From assembly GCA_947459295.1 (NCBI GenBank), contig CANHCY010000002.1:1-64000 (forward strand): a stretch of 64,000 nucleotides of DNA, in the 5' to 3' direction. Of this stretch, positions 33,844-42,027 are shown piece by piece. The translations under genes and the position numbers were made by a program. Every line of letters starts with the position of its first letter. Positions within the stretch are counted from its first letter, which is position 1. This DNA is from Chitinophagaceae bacterium (GTDB lineage Bacteria; Bacteroidota; Bacteroidia; Chitinophagales; Chitinophagaceae). The notes under the pieces were generated by a model that was not told where the DNA came from, did no database searches, and worked only from the letters and a program-made list of their open reading frames with translations.

Positions 33844-35343
33844 TTGAGCGGTATTAAAAAATTAGCGGGTCAAACACTTTGGTATGGCGTAAGTTCTATT
33901 GCCGCCCGTTTTATTGGCTATTTGCTGGTGCCGCTTTTAACCTATTCGGAATATGTTTCACCTGCCGATTTTGGTAGACAAAGTTTGCTCTACTCGGCTA
34001 TTCCTGTTTTAAGCATTTTATTTACTTATGGTTTTGAAACCGCTTACTTCAGATTTTCTAGTCAGGAAGCTTATAAAAAAACAATTTATAGCACTAGCTT
34101 TATTTCAATTGTTATTAGCACCATTTTGCTATCTGGTCTTTTATGGATTTTGAGAGCGCCCTTTAGTGCACTCATTGGCTTTGCCGATATTCCTCAAATA
34201 GCTATTATCACCATTGGTATTATTGGAATAGATACACTCAATAAAATCCCATTTGCAAAGCTTCGTCAAGAAGAGCGTCCTATTAAATATGCATTTGTAA
34301 ATATTGCAGGCATTTTTGTCAACCTAGTACTTACCTGGTTTTTTATCAATTACTGTCCGCGCTCACTTGCTAGCGATCCGGGCAGCTGGACCGGCAACTT
34401 TTTTAGTTTTTCTACTAACCCCATTGTATATGTAGTGCTTGCGAATTTGATTCAAAGCGCCATAACACTTCTTTTATTAAGTAAAGAAATTTTGAGCGTA
34501 CGCCTCACATTTGACACCAAGCTTTGGAAAGAAATGATGGTATATGCCCTTCCTTTATTGATTGTAGGATTTGGCGGCATCATCAACGAAACTTTTGATA
34601 GACTGATGTTAAAAGCATGGCTACCAGGTACAGACATTTTTAAAAACGAACAAGTGGGTATTTACAACGCCTGCTACAAACTTTCCATTTTAATCACCTT
34701 ATTTGTACAAGCCTTTAGAATGGGCGCCGAACCCTTCTTCTTTAAACAAGCTGCCGGTCAAGAACCACAAAAAATATATGCGCGCGTGCTAAAGTTTTTT
34801 GTGATTGTACTGAGCATTATGTTTTTAGTAGTGTCGTTATTTTTACCCATTTGGTCGCATTTAATAGGACCTGCATACCGCTCCGCCATTGGCATTGTCC
34901 CAATTTTATTACTTGCCAATATATTTTTAGGTATTTATTATAACCTCAGTATTTGGTTTAAACTAACGGGCAAAACAACGGCCGGTTCTTACATTACACT
35001 TATTGGAACAGCCATCACCATTGTTATCAATTTTATTTTTATTCCATATTTTGGATTTATCGCAAGTGCATGGGCTACATTTTGTTGTTATGGCACTATG
35101 ATGCTCATCAGTTACAACTGGGGACAAAAAGCATATCCGGTACCTTATCCTGCAAAAAAAATTATAGCATACTTAACAATTGCGGTGCTGGTTTATTTAC
35201 TACATAAAACCATATCTATTTATGTAGTAGATTTTTGGTGGCAAACGATTAGCGGTGCTATCTTATTAATAGGTTATCTTTTATTTGTTGCACGCATCGA
35301 AAAAAAGGAATTGGAAAAAATATTTTTATGGCAGAAGACTTAA
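33844..35343 (+). CDS. Polysaccharide flippase (Wzx-like, MOP superfamily)
   Basis: A 499-aa membrane protein with about 14 helices, belonging to the oligosaccharide flippase/lipopolysaccharide biosynthesis family. The start SGIKKLAGQTLWYGVSSIAARFIGYLLVP is typical for Bacteroidota members. The start codon is TTG at 33844: an in-frame stop lies at 33820 and no ATG or GTG comes between, while the conserved N-terminus begins right here. The substrate lipid-linked glycan is not known. No glycosyltransferases are nearby. The next gene overlaps its end by 16 bases. Confidence 0.87.
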   Translation: MSGIKKLAGQTLWYGVSSIAARFIGYLLVPLLTYSEYVSPADFGRQSLLYSAIPVLSILFTYGFETAYFRFSSQEAYKKTIYSTSFISIVISTILLSGLLWILRAPFSALIGFADIPQIAIITIGIIGIDTLNKIPFAKLRQEERPIKYAFVNIAGIFVNLVLTWFFINYCPRSLASDPGSWTGNFFSFSTNPIVYVVLANLIQSAITLLLLSKEILSVRLTFDTKLWKEMMVYALPLLIVGFGGIINETFDRLMLKAWLPGTDIFKNEQVGIYNACYKLSILITLFVQAFRMGAEPFFFKQAAGQEPQKIYARVLKFFVIVLSIMFLVVSLFLPIWSHLIGPAYRSAIGIVPILLLANIFLGIYYNLSIWFKLTGKTTAGSYITLIGTAITIVINFIFIPYFGFIASAWATFCCYGTMMLISYNWGQKAYPVPYPAKKIIAYLTIAVLVYLLHKTISIYVVDFWWQTISGAILLIGYLLFVARIEKKELEKIFLWQKT

Positions 35344-35819
35344 ATATTGTTAGCGGTAGCAAAAAAGAAAAATACATTTCAATCACGCAGCAAATTGAGG
35401 CCCTCATTACAGGAGAGCCGGATCTTACGGCTAATCTTGCCAATATTGCAGCTGCACTCAAAGAACAATTTGGTTGGTTTTGGGTGGGATTTTATATGGT
35501 AAAAGAAAATGCCAATACTGGAAACTCCGAACTTGTTTTAGGCCCCTTTCAAGGCCCCGTTGCCTGCACTAGAATTGCAAAAGGCAGGGGTGTTTGCGGA
35601 ACAAGTTGGGCGAAAGAGGAAACGATTGTTGTTGCAGACGTAGAAAAGTTTCCAGGTCATATTGCATGTAGCAGTGCATCAAAATCTGAAATTGTGGTGC
35701 CTATTTTTAATGGCACAAGCGTTGTAGGCGTGCTCGATGTAGACAGCGAACTGCTCGATCAGTTTGACGCTGTAGACCAGCAGTATTTGGAAGCAATTGT
35801 GGCGCTAATTCAGCACTAA
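35328..35819 (+). CDS. msrC: Free methionine-(R)-sulfoxide reductase (GAF domain)
   Basis: A 163-aa single GAF-domain enzyme that reduces free Met-R-sulfoxide. The three conserved cysteines are C80 (PVACTRI), C90 (GVCGTSW) and C114 (HIACSS), matching positions 84, 94 and 118 of the E. coli protein with a fixed offset of four. The SKSEIVVPI segment after the last cysteine is also typical. It is cytoplasmic. Its start lies inside the flippase gene, so the two are probably coupled although functionally unrelated. Confidence 0.92.
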   Translation: MAEDLNIVSGSKKEKYISITQQIEALITGEPDLTANLANIAAALKEQFGWFWVGFYMVKENANTGNSELVLGPFQGPVACTRIAKGRGVCGTSWAKEETIVVADVEKFPGHIACSSASKSEIVVPIFNGTSVVGVLDVDSELLDQFDAVDQQYLEAIVALIQH

Positions 35820-35831
35820 TTTTATTTTACG

Positions 35832-35839
35832 TACCTTTG
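35832..35839 (+). promoter_or_regulatory. Bacteroidota -7 element upstream of the DEAD-box gene
   Basis: TACCTTTG is an exact TAnnTTTG match. Transcription from here would begin near 35846 and give a leader of about 120 nt before the helicase ATG. No good -33 TTG lies at the usual distance. A weaker AAAGTTTG near 35917 is an alternative nearer the gene. Confidence 0.45.
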
Positions 35840-35967
35840 TAGTATTCATATACGTTCTCTCCCTATCAGACTAGATCACACTTCAGTGACAAAGTAATTC
35901 AAGTCCTTAACAGAAAGTTTGTATAGCACCCGGCCAATGCCCCGTGTTTTTATATTTAAATAATACT

Positions 35968-37269
35968 ATGTTATCATTCGAACAATTAAACTTAATTGAG
36001 CCTATTTTAGAGGCCGTTAAAGCGGAAGGGTACACAAACCCAACCCCCATTCAAGAGCAGTCTATCCCCGTTTTATTAGAAGGCAAAGATTTATTGGGTT
36101 GCGCACAAACAGGTACCGGCAAAACAGCCGCTTTTGCCATCCCTATTTTACAATTACTATACAATAAAAAAAGTAGTCATAACGGCATCAAATCATTGAT
36201 TCTTACACCAACGCGTGAGTTAGCTATTCAAATTGATGAAAGTTTTGAAGCCTATGGCAAAAAAACGGGCCTAAGCCATAGCGTAATTTTTGGTGGTGTT
36301 TCACAAGTGCCTCAAGTTTCTATGCTAAGACGTGGCGTTGATATTTTAATTGCAACACCCGGCAGGTTATTAGACTTAATGCAACAAGGTTATATTAAAT
36401 TAAACCAGCTAGAAATATTTGTACTAGATGAGGCAGATCGTATGCTAGACATGGGTTTTATCCATGACGTAAAAAAAGTAATTGCAAAACTTCCCGCTAA
36501 AAGACAAACCTTATTTTTCTCTGCAACCATGCCTCCAGAAATTGGACAATTGGCAAATAGCATTTTAAACAATCCGGTTAAAGTAGAAATTACACCAGTA
36601 TCTTCTACAGCAGAAAAAATTGACCAGTCTGTGTATTATGTAGACAAAGGCAATAAAAAATTATTACTGGCGCACTTATTACAAGATGCAGGAATTAAAA
36701 CAGCCCTTGTATTTACAAGAACAAAACATGGTGCCGATAAAGTAGTAAAAGACCTATTAAAACTTGGCGAAAAAGCTGCGGCTATCCATGGTAATAAATC
36801 ACAAAATGCGAGACAAAAAGCACTCACCGATTTTAAAACCGGCGCTTTAAGAATATTAGTCGCCACAGATATTGCGGCAAGAGGTATTGACGTGGATCAA
36901 TTATCACACGTTTTCAATTACGAGCTTCCAAATATTGCCGAAACCTATGTGCACCGAATTGGCAGAACAGGAAGAGCGGGTGCATCCGGCATTGCCATCT
37001 CATTTTGTGATGGAGAGGAAAAAGCCTACTTAAAAGACATACAAAAACTAATTGCGCAAAGCATACCAGAAGTTAAAGAGCATCCCTGGGTACTCACTTT
37101 TGCCGAAGAAAAGGCGTCAAAGCAAAACTCAGGCTCTGTTAAAGGAGGTGGCGGTGGCTTTAGAGACCGACGAAACGGCAATAATAGCGGGGAAAGACGC
37201 TCATTTAGAGGTGGCGACCCAAGGCGTCATTCAACGGCTCCGGCTGGCAGATCTAGAAGAGAAAGCTAG
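35968..37269 (+). CDS. DEAD-box ATP-dependent RNA helicase
   Basis: A 433-aa RNA helicase of the RhlE/CsdA-like group. Motifs in order: Q motif (NPTPIQEQSIP), Walker A (AQTGTGKTAA), PTRELAIQ, DEAD in VLDEADRMLDMGF, SAT in FFSATMP, and HRIGRTGRAG. The C-terminal tail from about residue 385 is Gly/Arg-rich (GGGGGFRDRRN, RRSFRGGDPRR) and likely binds RNA. A GTG at 35944 would add eight residues that are not conserved, so ATG 35968 is used. The long upstream leader fits genes of this class that are cold-controlled, but this is inference. Confidence 0.93.
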   Translation: MLSFEQLNLIEPILEAVKAEGYTNPTPIQEQSIPVLLEGKDLLGCAQTGTGKTAAFAIPILQLLYNKKSSHNGIKSLILTPTRELAIQIDESFEAYGKKTGLSHSVIFGGVSQVPQVSMLRRGVDILIATPGRLLDLMQQGYIKLNQLEIFVLDEADRMLDMGFIHDVKKVIAKLPAKRQTLFFSATMPPEIGQLANSILNNPVKVEITPVSSTAEKIDQSVYYVDKGNKKLLLAHLLQDAGIKTALVFTRTKHGADKVVKDLLKLGEKAAAIHGNKSQNARQKALTDFKTGALRILVATDIAARGIDVDQLSHVFNYELPNIAETYVHRIGRTGRAGASGIAISFCDGEEKAYLKDIQKLIAQSIPEVKEHPWVLTFAEEKASKQNSGSVKGGGGGFRDRRNGNNSGERRSFRGGDPRRHSTAPAGRSRRES

Positions 37270-37292
37270 ACTAGAAAAAAAATGGGCTAAAC

Positions 37293-37324
37293 TTGCCTAA
37301 AAATCAATAGAAACCCTACTTTTG
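37293..37324 (+). promoter_or_regulatory. Promoter of tRNA-Leu
   Basis: TTG (37293-37295) is followed after 21 bases by TACTTTTG (37317-37324), an exact match to the Bacteroidota -33/-7 pattern. It lies 23 bases after the helicase stop. Transcription would begin near 37331, about 30 bases before the tRNA. Confidence 0.65.
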
Positions 37325-37325
37325 C

Positions 37326-37355
37326 AGCCCAGCAAATTGTAAAATTTACTGGGCT
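37326..37355 (+). other. Hairpin just before tRNA-Leu
   Basis: AGCCCAG (37326-37332) pairs with CTGGGCT (49-55). Inside, AAATT (34-38) pairs with AATTT (43-47) around a GTAA loop, with a single C/A mismatch between the stems. The structure ends 6 bases before the tRNA and may be partly transcribed as the pre-tRNA leader. Confidence 0.5.
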
Positions 37356-37361
37356 TCGGAT

Positions 37362-37446
37362 GCGGATGTGGCGAAATTGGCAGACGCACTAGACTTAGGA
37401 TCTAGCGCCGCGAGGCGTGTGGGTTCGACCCCCTCCATCCGCACCA
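37362..37446 (+). tRNA. tRNA-Leu(TAG), CCA encoded
   Basis: An 85-nt class II tRNA. The acceptor stem GCGGATG (37362-37368) pairs with CATCCGC (37436-37442), followed by discriminator A and genomic CCA. The anticodon loop reads ACTTAGGAT with anticodon TAG between the CTAGA/TCTAG stem arms. A long variable arm (CGCCGCGAGGCG) and the GGTTCGACC T-loop follow. The long variable arm confirms leucine rather than a class I tRNA. Confidence 0.95.
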
Positions 37447-37450
37447 AAAC

Positions 37451-37479
37451 AATAAAGGCTCCCAACGGGAGCCTTTATT
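37451..37479. terminator. Bidirectional terminator after tRNA-Leu
   Basis: AATAAAGGCTCCC (37451-37463), AAC loop, GGGAGCCTTTATT (67-79). The stem is 13 bp. It starts 4 bases after the tRNA on the plus strand, and lies 11 bases beyond the stop of the convergent GH95 gene on the minus strand, so it can serve both. Confidence 0.88.
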
Positions 37480-37490
37480 GTTACAAAAGG

Positions 37491-39761
37491 TTAGGGTATT
37501 TTTAATTTGATGGTTGCGCCCTTTTTACAATCAAAACGAAGCATTCCTTCTTGGTCTGGATTTTTTTGTACGGCCCCTGTTACCATAACGCTATATTTTT
37601 CGGTTGCATTAAATGGATTTTTTAAAAGCAATATGCCGTCTTTTTCTGCCTTTATTGTTACCGTATTAACCTGTCTATTTTCTTTTTTCGCACTCACTAA
37701 ATAAGCGCCTTCTGTTCTGAGCTGATCAAAAGAAACCGTTGTCCAACTGCCCGGAACCGCAGGAAATATTTCTACAAAACCCTGATACGATTGTAGAAGC
37801 ATTTCTTGAACACCAGATGCAAATGCAAAATTTCCTTCGAGTGTAAAAGGGCGGTAGGTAAAACTAGAATAGCCTTCTTTGGTTTGATCTCCATTTAAAT
37901 GAAAACTATTGCCCGCACAAAATGCTTTAGCAAATATTTGGAGTGCTTTTTGTGCGCCTTCGCCATCTGCAATACGCGCTTTTAAATTACCAAGCCATGC
38001 ATACGAATAACCACACCAATTGGATGGCCCTACCTTATCTAATAAGTCAATAGTAGCCTTCATTACAGGCTTATCGGATGTGTTTTTCCACTGGTACAAT
38101 CCAAGCGGGAAAATTGCCATGGTATGTGAAAAGTGACGGTGCGAACTGGTATACGCATGGTCTTTCGCAAACATCAATTCACTTTTTGAAGAAACTATAA
38201 ACGGCTCAAACTGACCAAGTATTTTTTTGTACTGCGCTGCCTCCCCGTGCTTACCTAAAACGCTTGCCATTTCAGCTGCTTTTTCAAAAACATATTTCAT
38301 CAATGACAAATCGTAATTGGTATTGGTTGTAAACCATGCATCCTTACTATTGTCATGAATTTCTGGACTCGAACTTAAAGGAAGTACTCTTTTACCGGAT
38401 GCATTTACACGGGTTATACTTTCTAAATAAGTAGCCACTGCTGTAAACCATGGATAGGCTTTTGTTTTTAAAAAATGAGCGTCCATGCTATATTTCCACT
38501 GCCAGTAAAAATGTTGTGAAAGCCATGCACTTACCGTAGGTGATAAAGCGTATTGTATCCATCCACCCATTTCTGTTCCTTCAAGTGTGGTAACACCCGG
38601 CACATTGAGTCCCTTTGTTTTAAAATACAATTCGGTGTAGCGCTGGTAACTCATTTTATGCGCATCCAAATAGTCTGTAAAAACACTGGATTCAACCAAA
38701 TGATTGGCCGTGTAGCCTGGCCAGTAACTCATTTGTGTGTTAAGATCGTGATGGAAATCTCCTTTCCATGGCGGAAGCCTTCCATTGTCTGCAGTCCAAA
38801 TAGCTTGCAAAGAAATAGGTGGGCCACCTTTGCGTGATGCAGCACCAAATTTATATTGCTCGAGATACCACTGCTTATTAAGTAAAGTATCAGGCAGTTG
38901 TATACTAGATTTAGACCAGTATGCTTTCCACCAACCTGTGTGAACGTTTAACTGAACTGAATAGGAATTAGGGCTAGCCTCGCGGTAAGCTTTACTATCC
39001 TCACCTTTTGCAATAATGGTCCATACACCTGTAAGAGATTTTTTACCCGTATACCACCACTTCACTTTAACGGTGTAATAAAACCCACCCCAACCTTTTT
39101 GCTTGTATACCATTTCATGTGGCATGCGTACAACCGAACCTTGCTCATAACCAAGCCTCGACAAATCATCGCCACCTACTACGTCCCCACTAATACTCAC
39201 TTTCCCAGCATACGTAGGTGCAATTAATTGTAGTGCAACGCTATCTGAAATATTTGAAAATGAGAACCAACCTAATTGCTGATTTGCATCTACAAACGTT
39301 TGTAGCTCAACACCTGATGCCCACTTAACACTACACAACGCTTTTGAAATGTCTAATTGGGCGCTAGTAACGGCACCAAACTTTCGGGTATCAAACTCCA
39401 AAGCAGCGCCAGGTATTTTACTGGGTGCGGGCTCTCTATCGTAAGGTTCATCAAAATATTTTTGTACCGCAGCATAATTATTTTTTTGATACTGTTCTTC
39501 TACCCAACCAAAACTAAATTCGTTGCGGTGTAAATCTTTCATTGGGCGTTCATCCCAAAGTGATGCACAGTCTAACGAAAAACGCAACTGATCATTTTTT
39601 TGCCAAACCAAAGCGCCAAGCATACCATTACCAAGGGGTAAAGACTCGTCCCATCTTGAGGGTAAACTTGAAAATGTAAGGTTGCTTTTTTGCAATTGAG
39701 CAGACAAGCTGCTTACAACAAACAAAAATAAGGATGTACAAACAACACGATAAAGGCGCAT
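37491..39761 (-). CDS. Secreted GH95-like glycoside hydrolase (alpha-L-fucosidase type)
   Basis: A 756-aa protein with a signal peptide (ending SSLSA). The N-terminal beta-sandwich starts with WDESLPLGNGMLGALVW near residue 37, the hallmark of GH95 N-terminal domains. The (alpha/alpha)6 catalytic domain has PISLQAIWTADNGRLPPW and HHDLNTQMSYWPGYTANH near 320-355, and a C-terminal domain closes the protein. GH95 enzymes act on alpha-1,2-L-fucosides or L-galactosides; exact substrate unknown. It is divergent from a GH29 alpha-L-fucosidase, which supports fucose as target. The family is partly diverged, so some uncertainty remains. Confidence 0.82.
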   Translation of the reverse strand: MRLYRVVCTSLFLFVVSSLSAQLQKSNLTFSSLPSRWDESLPLGNGMLGALVWQKNDQLRFSLDCASLWDERPMKDLHRNEFSFGWVEEQYQKNNYAAVQKYFDEPYDREPAPSKIPGAALEFDTRKFGAVTSAQLDISKALCSVKWASGVELQTFVDANQQLGWFSFSNISDSVALQLIAPTYAGKVSISGDVVGGDDLSRLGYEQGSVVRMPHEMVYKQKGWGGFYYTVKVKWWYTGKKSLTGVWTIIAKGEDSKAYREASPNSYSVQLNVHTGWWKAYWSKSSIQLPDTLLNKQWYLEQYKFGAASRKGGPPISLQAIWTADNGRLPPWKGDFHHDLNTQMSYWPGYTANHLVESSVFTDYLDAHKMSYQRYTELYFKTKGLNVPGVTTLEGTEMGGWIQYALSPTVSAWLSQHFYWQWKYSMDAHFLKTKAYPWFTAVATYLESITRVNASGKRVLPLSSSPEIHDNSKDAWFTTNTNYDLSLMKYVFEKAAEMASVLGKHGEAAQYKKILGQFEPFIVSSKSELMFAKDHAYTSSHRHFSHTMAIFPLGLYQWKNTSDKPVMKATIDLLDKVGPSNWCGYSYAWLGNLKARIADGEGAQKALQIFAKAFCAGNSFHLNGDQTKEGYSSFTYRPFTLEGNFAFASGVQEMLLQSYQGFVEIFPAVPGSWTTVSFDQLRTEGAYLVSAKKENRQVNTVTIKAEKDGILLLKNPFNATEKYSVMVTGAVQKNPDQEGMLRFDCKKGATIKLKIP

Positions 39762-39807
39762 ACAACTAGATTGGGTTAAAATAATAGCAGGAACAATTCA
39801 AATAGAA

Positions 39808-39824
39808 CCGGATTGAGTATCCGG
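39808..39824. promoter_or_regulatory. Inverted repeat between divergent fucosidase genes (site 1)
   Basis: CCGGAT, a five-base spacer TGAGT, and ATCCGG form a perfect 6-bp inverted repeat, 47 bases upstream of the GH95 start. It is GC-rich in an AT-rich intergenic region. It may be an operator or a leader hairpin of the GH95 transcript. No regulator is encoded next to it. Confidence 0.4.
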
Positions 39825-39865
39825 CAATAAGATAAAAATATTTTTTCAAATAAAGTGTGCTAGCG

Positions 39866-39888
39866 ATTAAAAATAGTCGATTTTTAAT
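39866..39888. promoter_or_regulatory. Inverted repeat upstream of the GH29 gene (site 2)
   Basis: ATTAAAAA (39866-39873) and TTTTTAAT (39881-39888) form an 8-bp inverted repeat around TAGTCGA, with GC pairs one base further out. It lies 20 bases before the GH29 ATG. AT-rich arms make chance more likely here than for site 1. Confidence 0.35.
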
Positions 39889-39907
39889 GCCATAAATAAG
39901 TGTTACT

Positions 39908-41257
39908 ATGAACCGTTATTCAAAAATTACTGCAGCATTTATTGCAGGACTTTTTTTTACCACACTTGCAACTACCACGAGTGCGCAAAGCAAAATCAAC
40001 CAAGATAGTATTGCACAAAAAATGGGTTGGTTTGAAGATGCAAAACTTGGCATCTTTATTCACTATGGTATTTATGCGGTAAATGACGTTTCAGAAAGCT
40101 GGAGTTTTCACAACAAACAAGTAACCTGGCCAGCATATATGAGCCAGCTAAGTGGATTTACCGCTAGCAAATATGACCCAACTGCTTGGGCTAATTTATT
40201 TAAAGAAGCAGGTGCACGTTACACTGTTATCACTACCAAACACCACGACGGCGTTGCATTATGGGATACCAAAGAAAAACATTATGACGTTATCAGAAAT
40301 ACGCCTGCAAAAAAAGATTTGATTGATCCACTTGTTAATGCACTGCGTAAAAACGATATTAAAGTGGGTGCTTATTTTTCACTTATCGATTGGAGCCATC
40401 CTGATTATCCTGGATTTTTAAAAGATAGCAGCAGGTATAAAGTAGCCGATGATCCGCTTCGCTGGAAAAGATTCCAAGGATTTTTTCAAAATCAATTAAC
40501 CGAACTGTCTACAAAATTCAATCCAGATTTATGGTGGTTTGATGGTGATTGGGAACATAGTGCCGAAGAGTGGGAAAGCAGCAAAGTGAGAACAAACTTA
40601 CTTGCAAAAAATCCGGGTACCATTATCAATGGTCGCTTACAAGGCTATGGTGATTATGAAACACCGGAACAAAATTTTCCTGTGGTAAGACCTAGTTTTA
40701 GATGGTGGGAACTTTGTATGACCACCAATAATAACTGGGGTTATAGAAAATCTGACACCAATTGGAAAACACCTTACGAAATCATTTCAATTTTTGTGGA
40801 CGCCGTTTCTAATGGCGGTAATTTATTATTAGATATTGGACCTAAAGAAGACGGCACTATTCCAAACGAGCAGGTAAATATTTTAAAGGAACTAGGCAAG
40901 TGGAACCGTAAACACGGTGAATCTATTTTTGGAACCATTGGCGGTATTCCTCAAGGTCATTTTTATGGACCTACTACTTTATCTAAAGACTCTACTACAC
41001 TCTATTTGTTTTTACATGGTAAAACAAGTGGGCCTGTTATGGTTAAAGGACTCGACAATAAAATTAAATCGGTGGAAGTACTTGGCAACGGCACAAAACT
41101 AACCTCAAAAGTTGTTGGTAAAATTTCCTGGAGTCCTGTTCCAGGACTTATATACATCAATGTTCCTGCTACTACATTAGACACCTATATTACCGTACTT
41201 AAAGTAAAACTGGACAAACCCATTAAACTATACAGAGGAAAGGGTGGGCTGGGTTAG
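39908..41257 (+). CDS. Secreted alpha-L-fucosidase (GH29)
   Basis: A 449-aa protein with a signal peptide (MNRYSKITAAFIAGLFFTTL, cleavage near TSAQS). The GH29 barrel shows GIFIHYGIYAV near 48-58, TTKHHDGVALWD at 109-120, and the nucleophile D212 in LWWFDGDW. It retains anomeric configuration and releases L-fucose from glycan ends. The general acid cannot be fixed by eye. It is divergent from the GH95 gene, and its stop overlaps the stop of the convergent GLPGLI gene by three bases. Confidence 0.93.
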   Translation: MNRYSKITAAFIAGLFFTTLATTTSAQSKINQDSIAQKMGWFEDAKLGIFIHYGIYAVNDVSESWSFHNKQVTWPAYMSQLSGFTASKYDPTAWANLFKEAGARYTVITTKHHDGVALWDTKEKHYDVIRNTPAKKDLIDPLVNALRKNDIKVGAYFSLIDWSHPDYPGFLKDSSRYKVADDPLRWKRFQGFFQNQLTELSTKFNPDLWWFDGDWEHSAEEWESSKVRTNLLAKNPGTIINGRLQGYGDYETPEQNFPVVRPSFRWWELCMTTNNNWGYRKSDTNWKTPYEIISIFVDAVSNGGNLLLDIGPKEDGTIPNEQVNILKELGKWNRKHGESIFGTIGGIPQGHFYGPTTLSKDSTTLYLFLHGKTSGPVMVKGLDNKIKSVEVLGNGTKLTSKVVGKISWSPVPGLIYINVPATTLDTYITVLKVKLDKPIKLYRGKGGLG

Positions 41258-42000
41258 AGTTTTAAAAACCACAAAATAGCAGCTGCTTCTTTACCCCAAT
41301 CTTTGGTGGTTTTTACAAGGTCGGCGTCTAATTGCTTGATGGTTGATTTTTTAGGCTTACTAAGGGTTGGTAAAACATAATTAGGTGCTGCTTGCAATGA
41401 AATACTAGTAGCAAAAATAGTAGTACCTAAGCGGGGTACTGCAATACCTAATATCATACCTGGTAGACCATTAAAATTTTCGGGGCCGGCTTGTACTGGA
41501 ATTTGATCGGTATAAAAAGCTACTACTACTACCGAGTCACATATTTTAGTAACTGCTTTTTTACATTCAAAGCCAGCAATATCTCTCACCTCACCCGTAA
41601 TTTTCCATTCGTATTTAACAAGGCTATCATTGACCAAATAGTTCGTTTCAAAAACACTAGCAGCATTTGTAACCATCCCTGATTCATGCTTTTGGTTCAC
41701 ATAATTTGTTTCGGTTGGTTTAAAAATCATATTAATGTACTTGTTATCAGGATTTTCTTTGGTCAAATAATAAAAGCTTTCTTTATTATTAAACTGTAAG
41801 GTATAATTATCTGCTACCACTTTTGGAAACTGCTTTTTAAGTTCTTCCATCCAAACATTTTCTTGTGCTTCTGCATTAATGAGTGCAGCAAACTGGCTAA
41901 TACGGCGTTCGAAAGTGATACTACCCGCATTAATAAAATTAACCTGTGCTGCACTGGTGCCAACAATAAAAAATAAAATAACGATATATATAATTCTCAT
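41254..42000 (-). CDS. GLPGLI family protein
   Basis: A 248-aa secreted protein with signal peptide (MRIIYIVILFFIVGTSAAQ). The family motif is present in the variant form FNGLPGMILGI near residue 180, where Met replaces the second Leu. The CKKAVT segment with the VPVQAGP-like strand upstream is also typical. GLPGLI proteins have no established function but usually sit beside TonB-dependent receptors. That holds here: the receptor gene ends 27 bases before this one starts, in the same direction. Confidence 0.88.
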   Translation of the reverse strand: MRIIYIVILFFIVGTSAAQVNFINAGSITFERRISQFAALINAEAQENVWMEELKKQFPKVVADNYTLQFNNKESFYYLTKENPDNKYINMIFKPTETNYVNQKHESGMVTNAASVFETNYLVNDSLVKYEWKITGEVRDIAGFECKKAVTKICDSVVVVAFYTDQIPVQAGPENFNGLPGMILGIAVPRLGTTIFATSISLQAAPNYVLPTLSKPKKSTIKQLDADLVKTTKDWGKEAAAILWFLKL

Positions 42001-42027
42001 GACTGTGTATTAAATATTAAAACTTGA

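Noticed and set aside
37052..37300. 82-codon frame overlapping the end of the DEAD-box gene
   Set aside because: It is another frame of the Gly/Arg-rich helicase tail and runs into the tRNA-Leu promoter.
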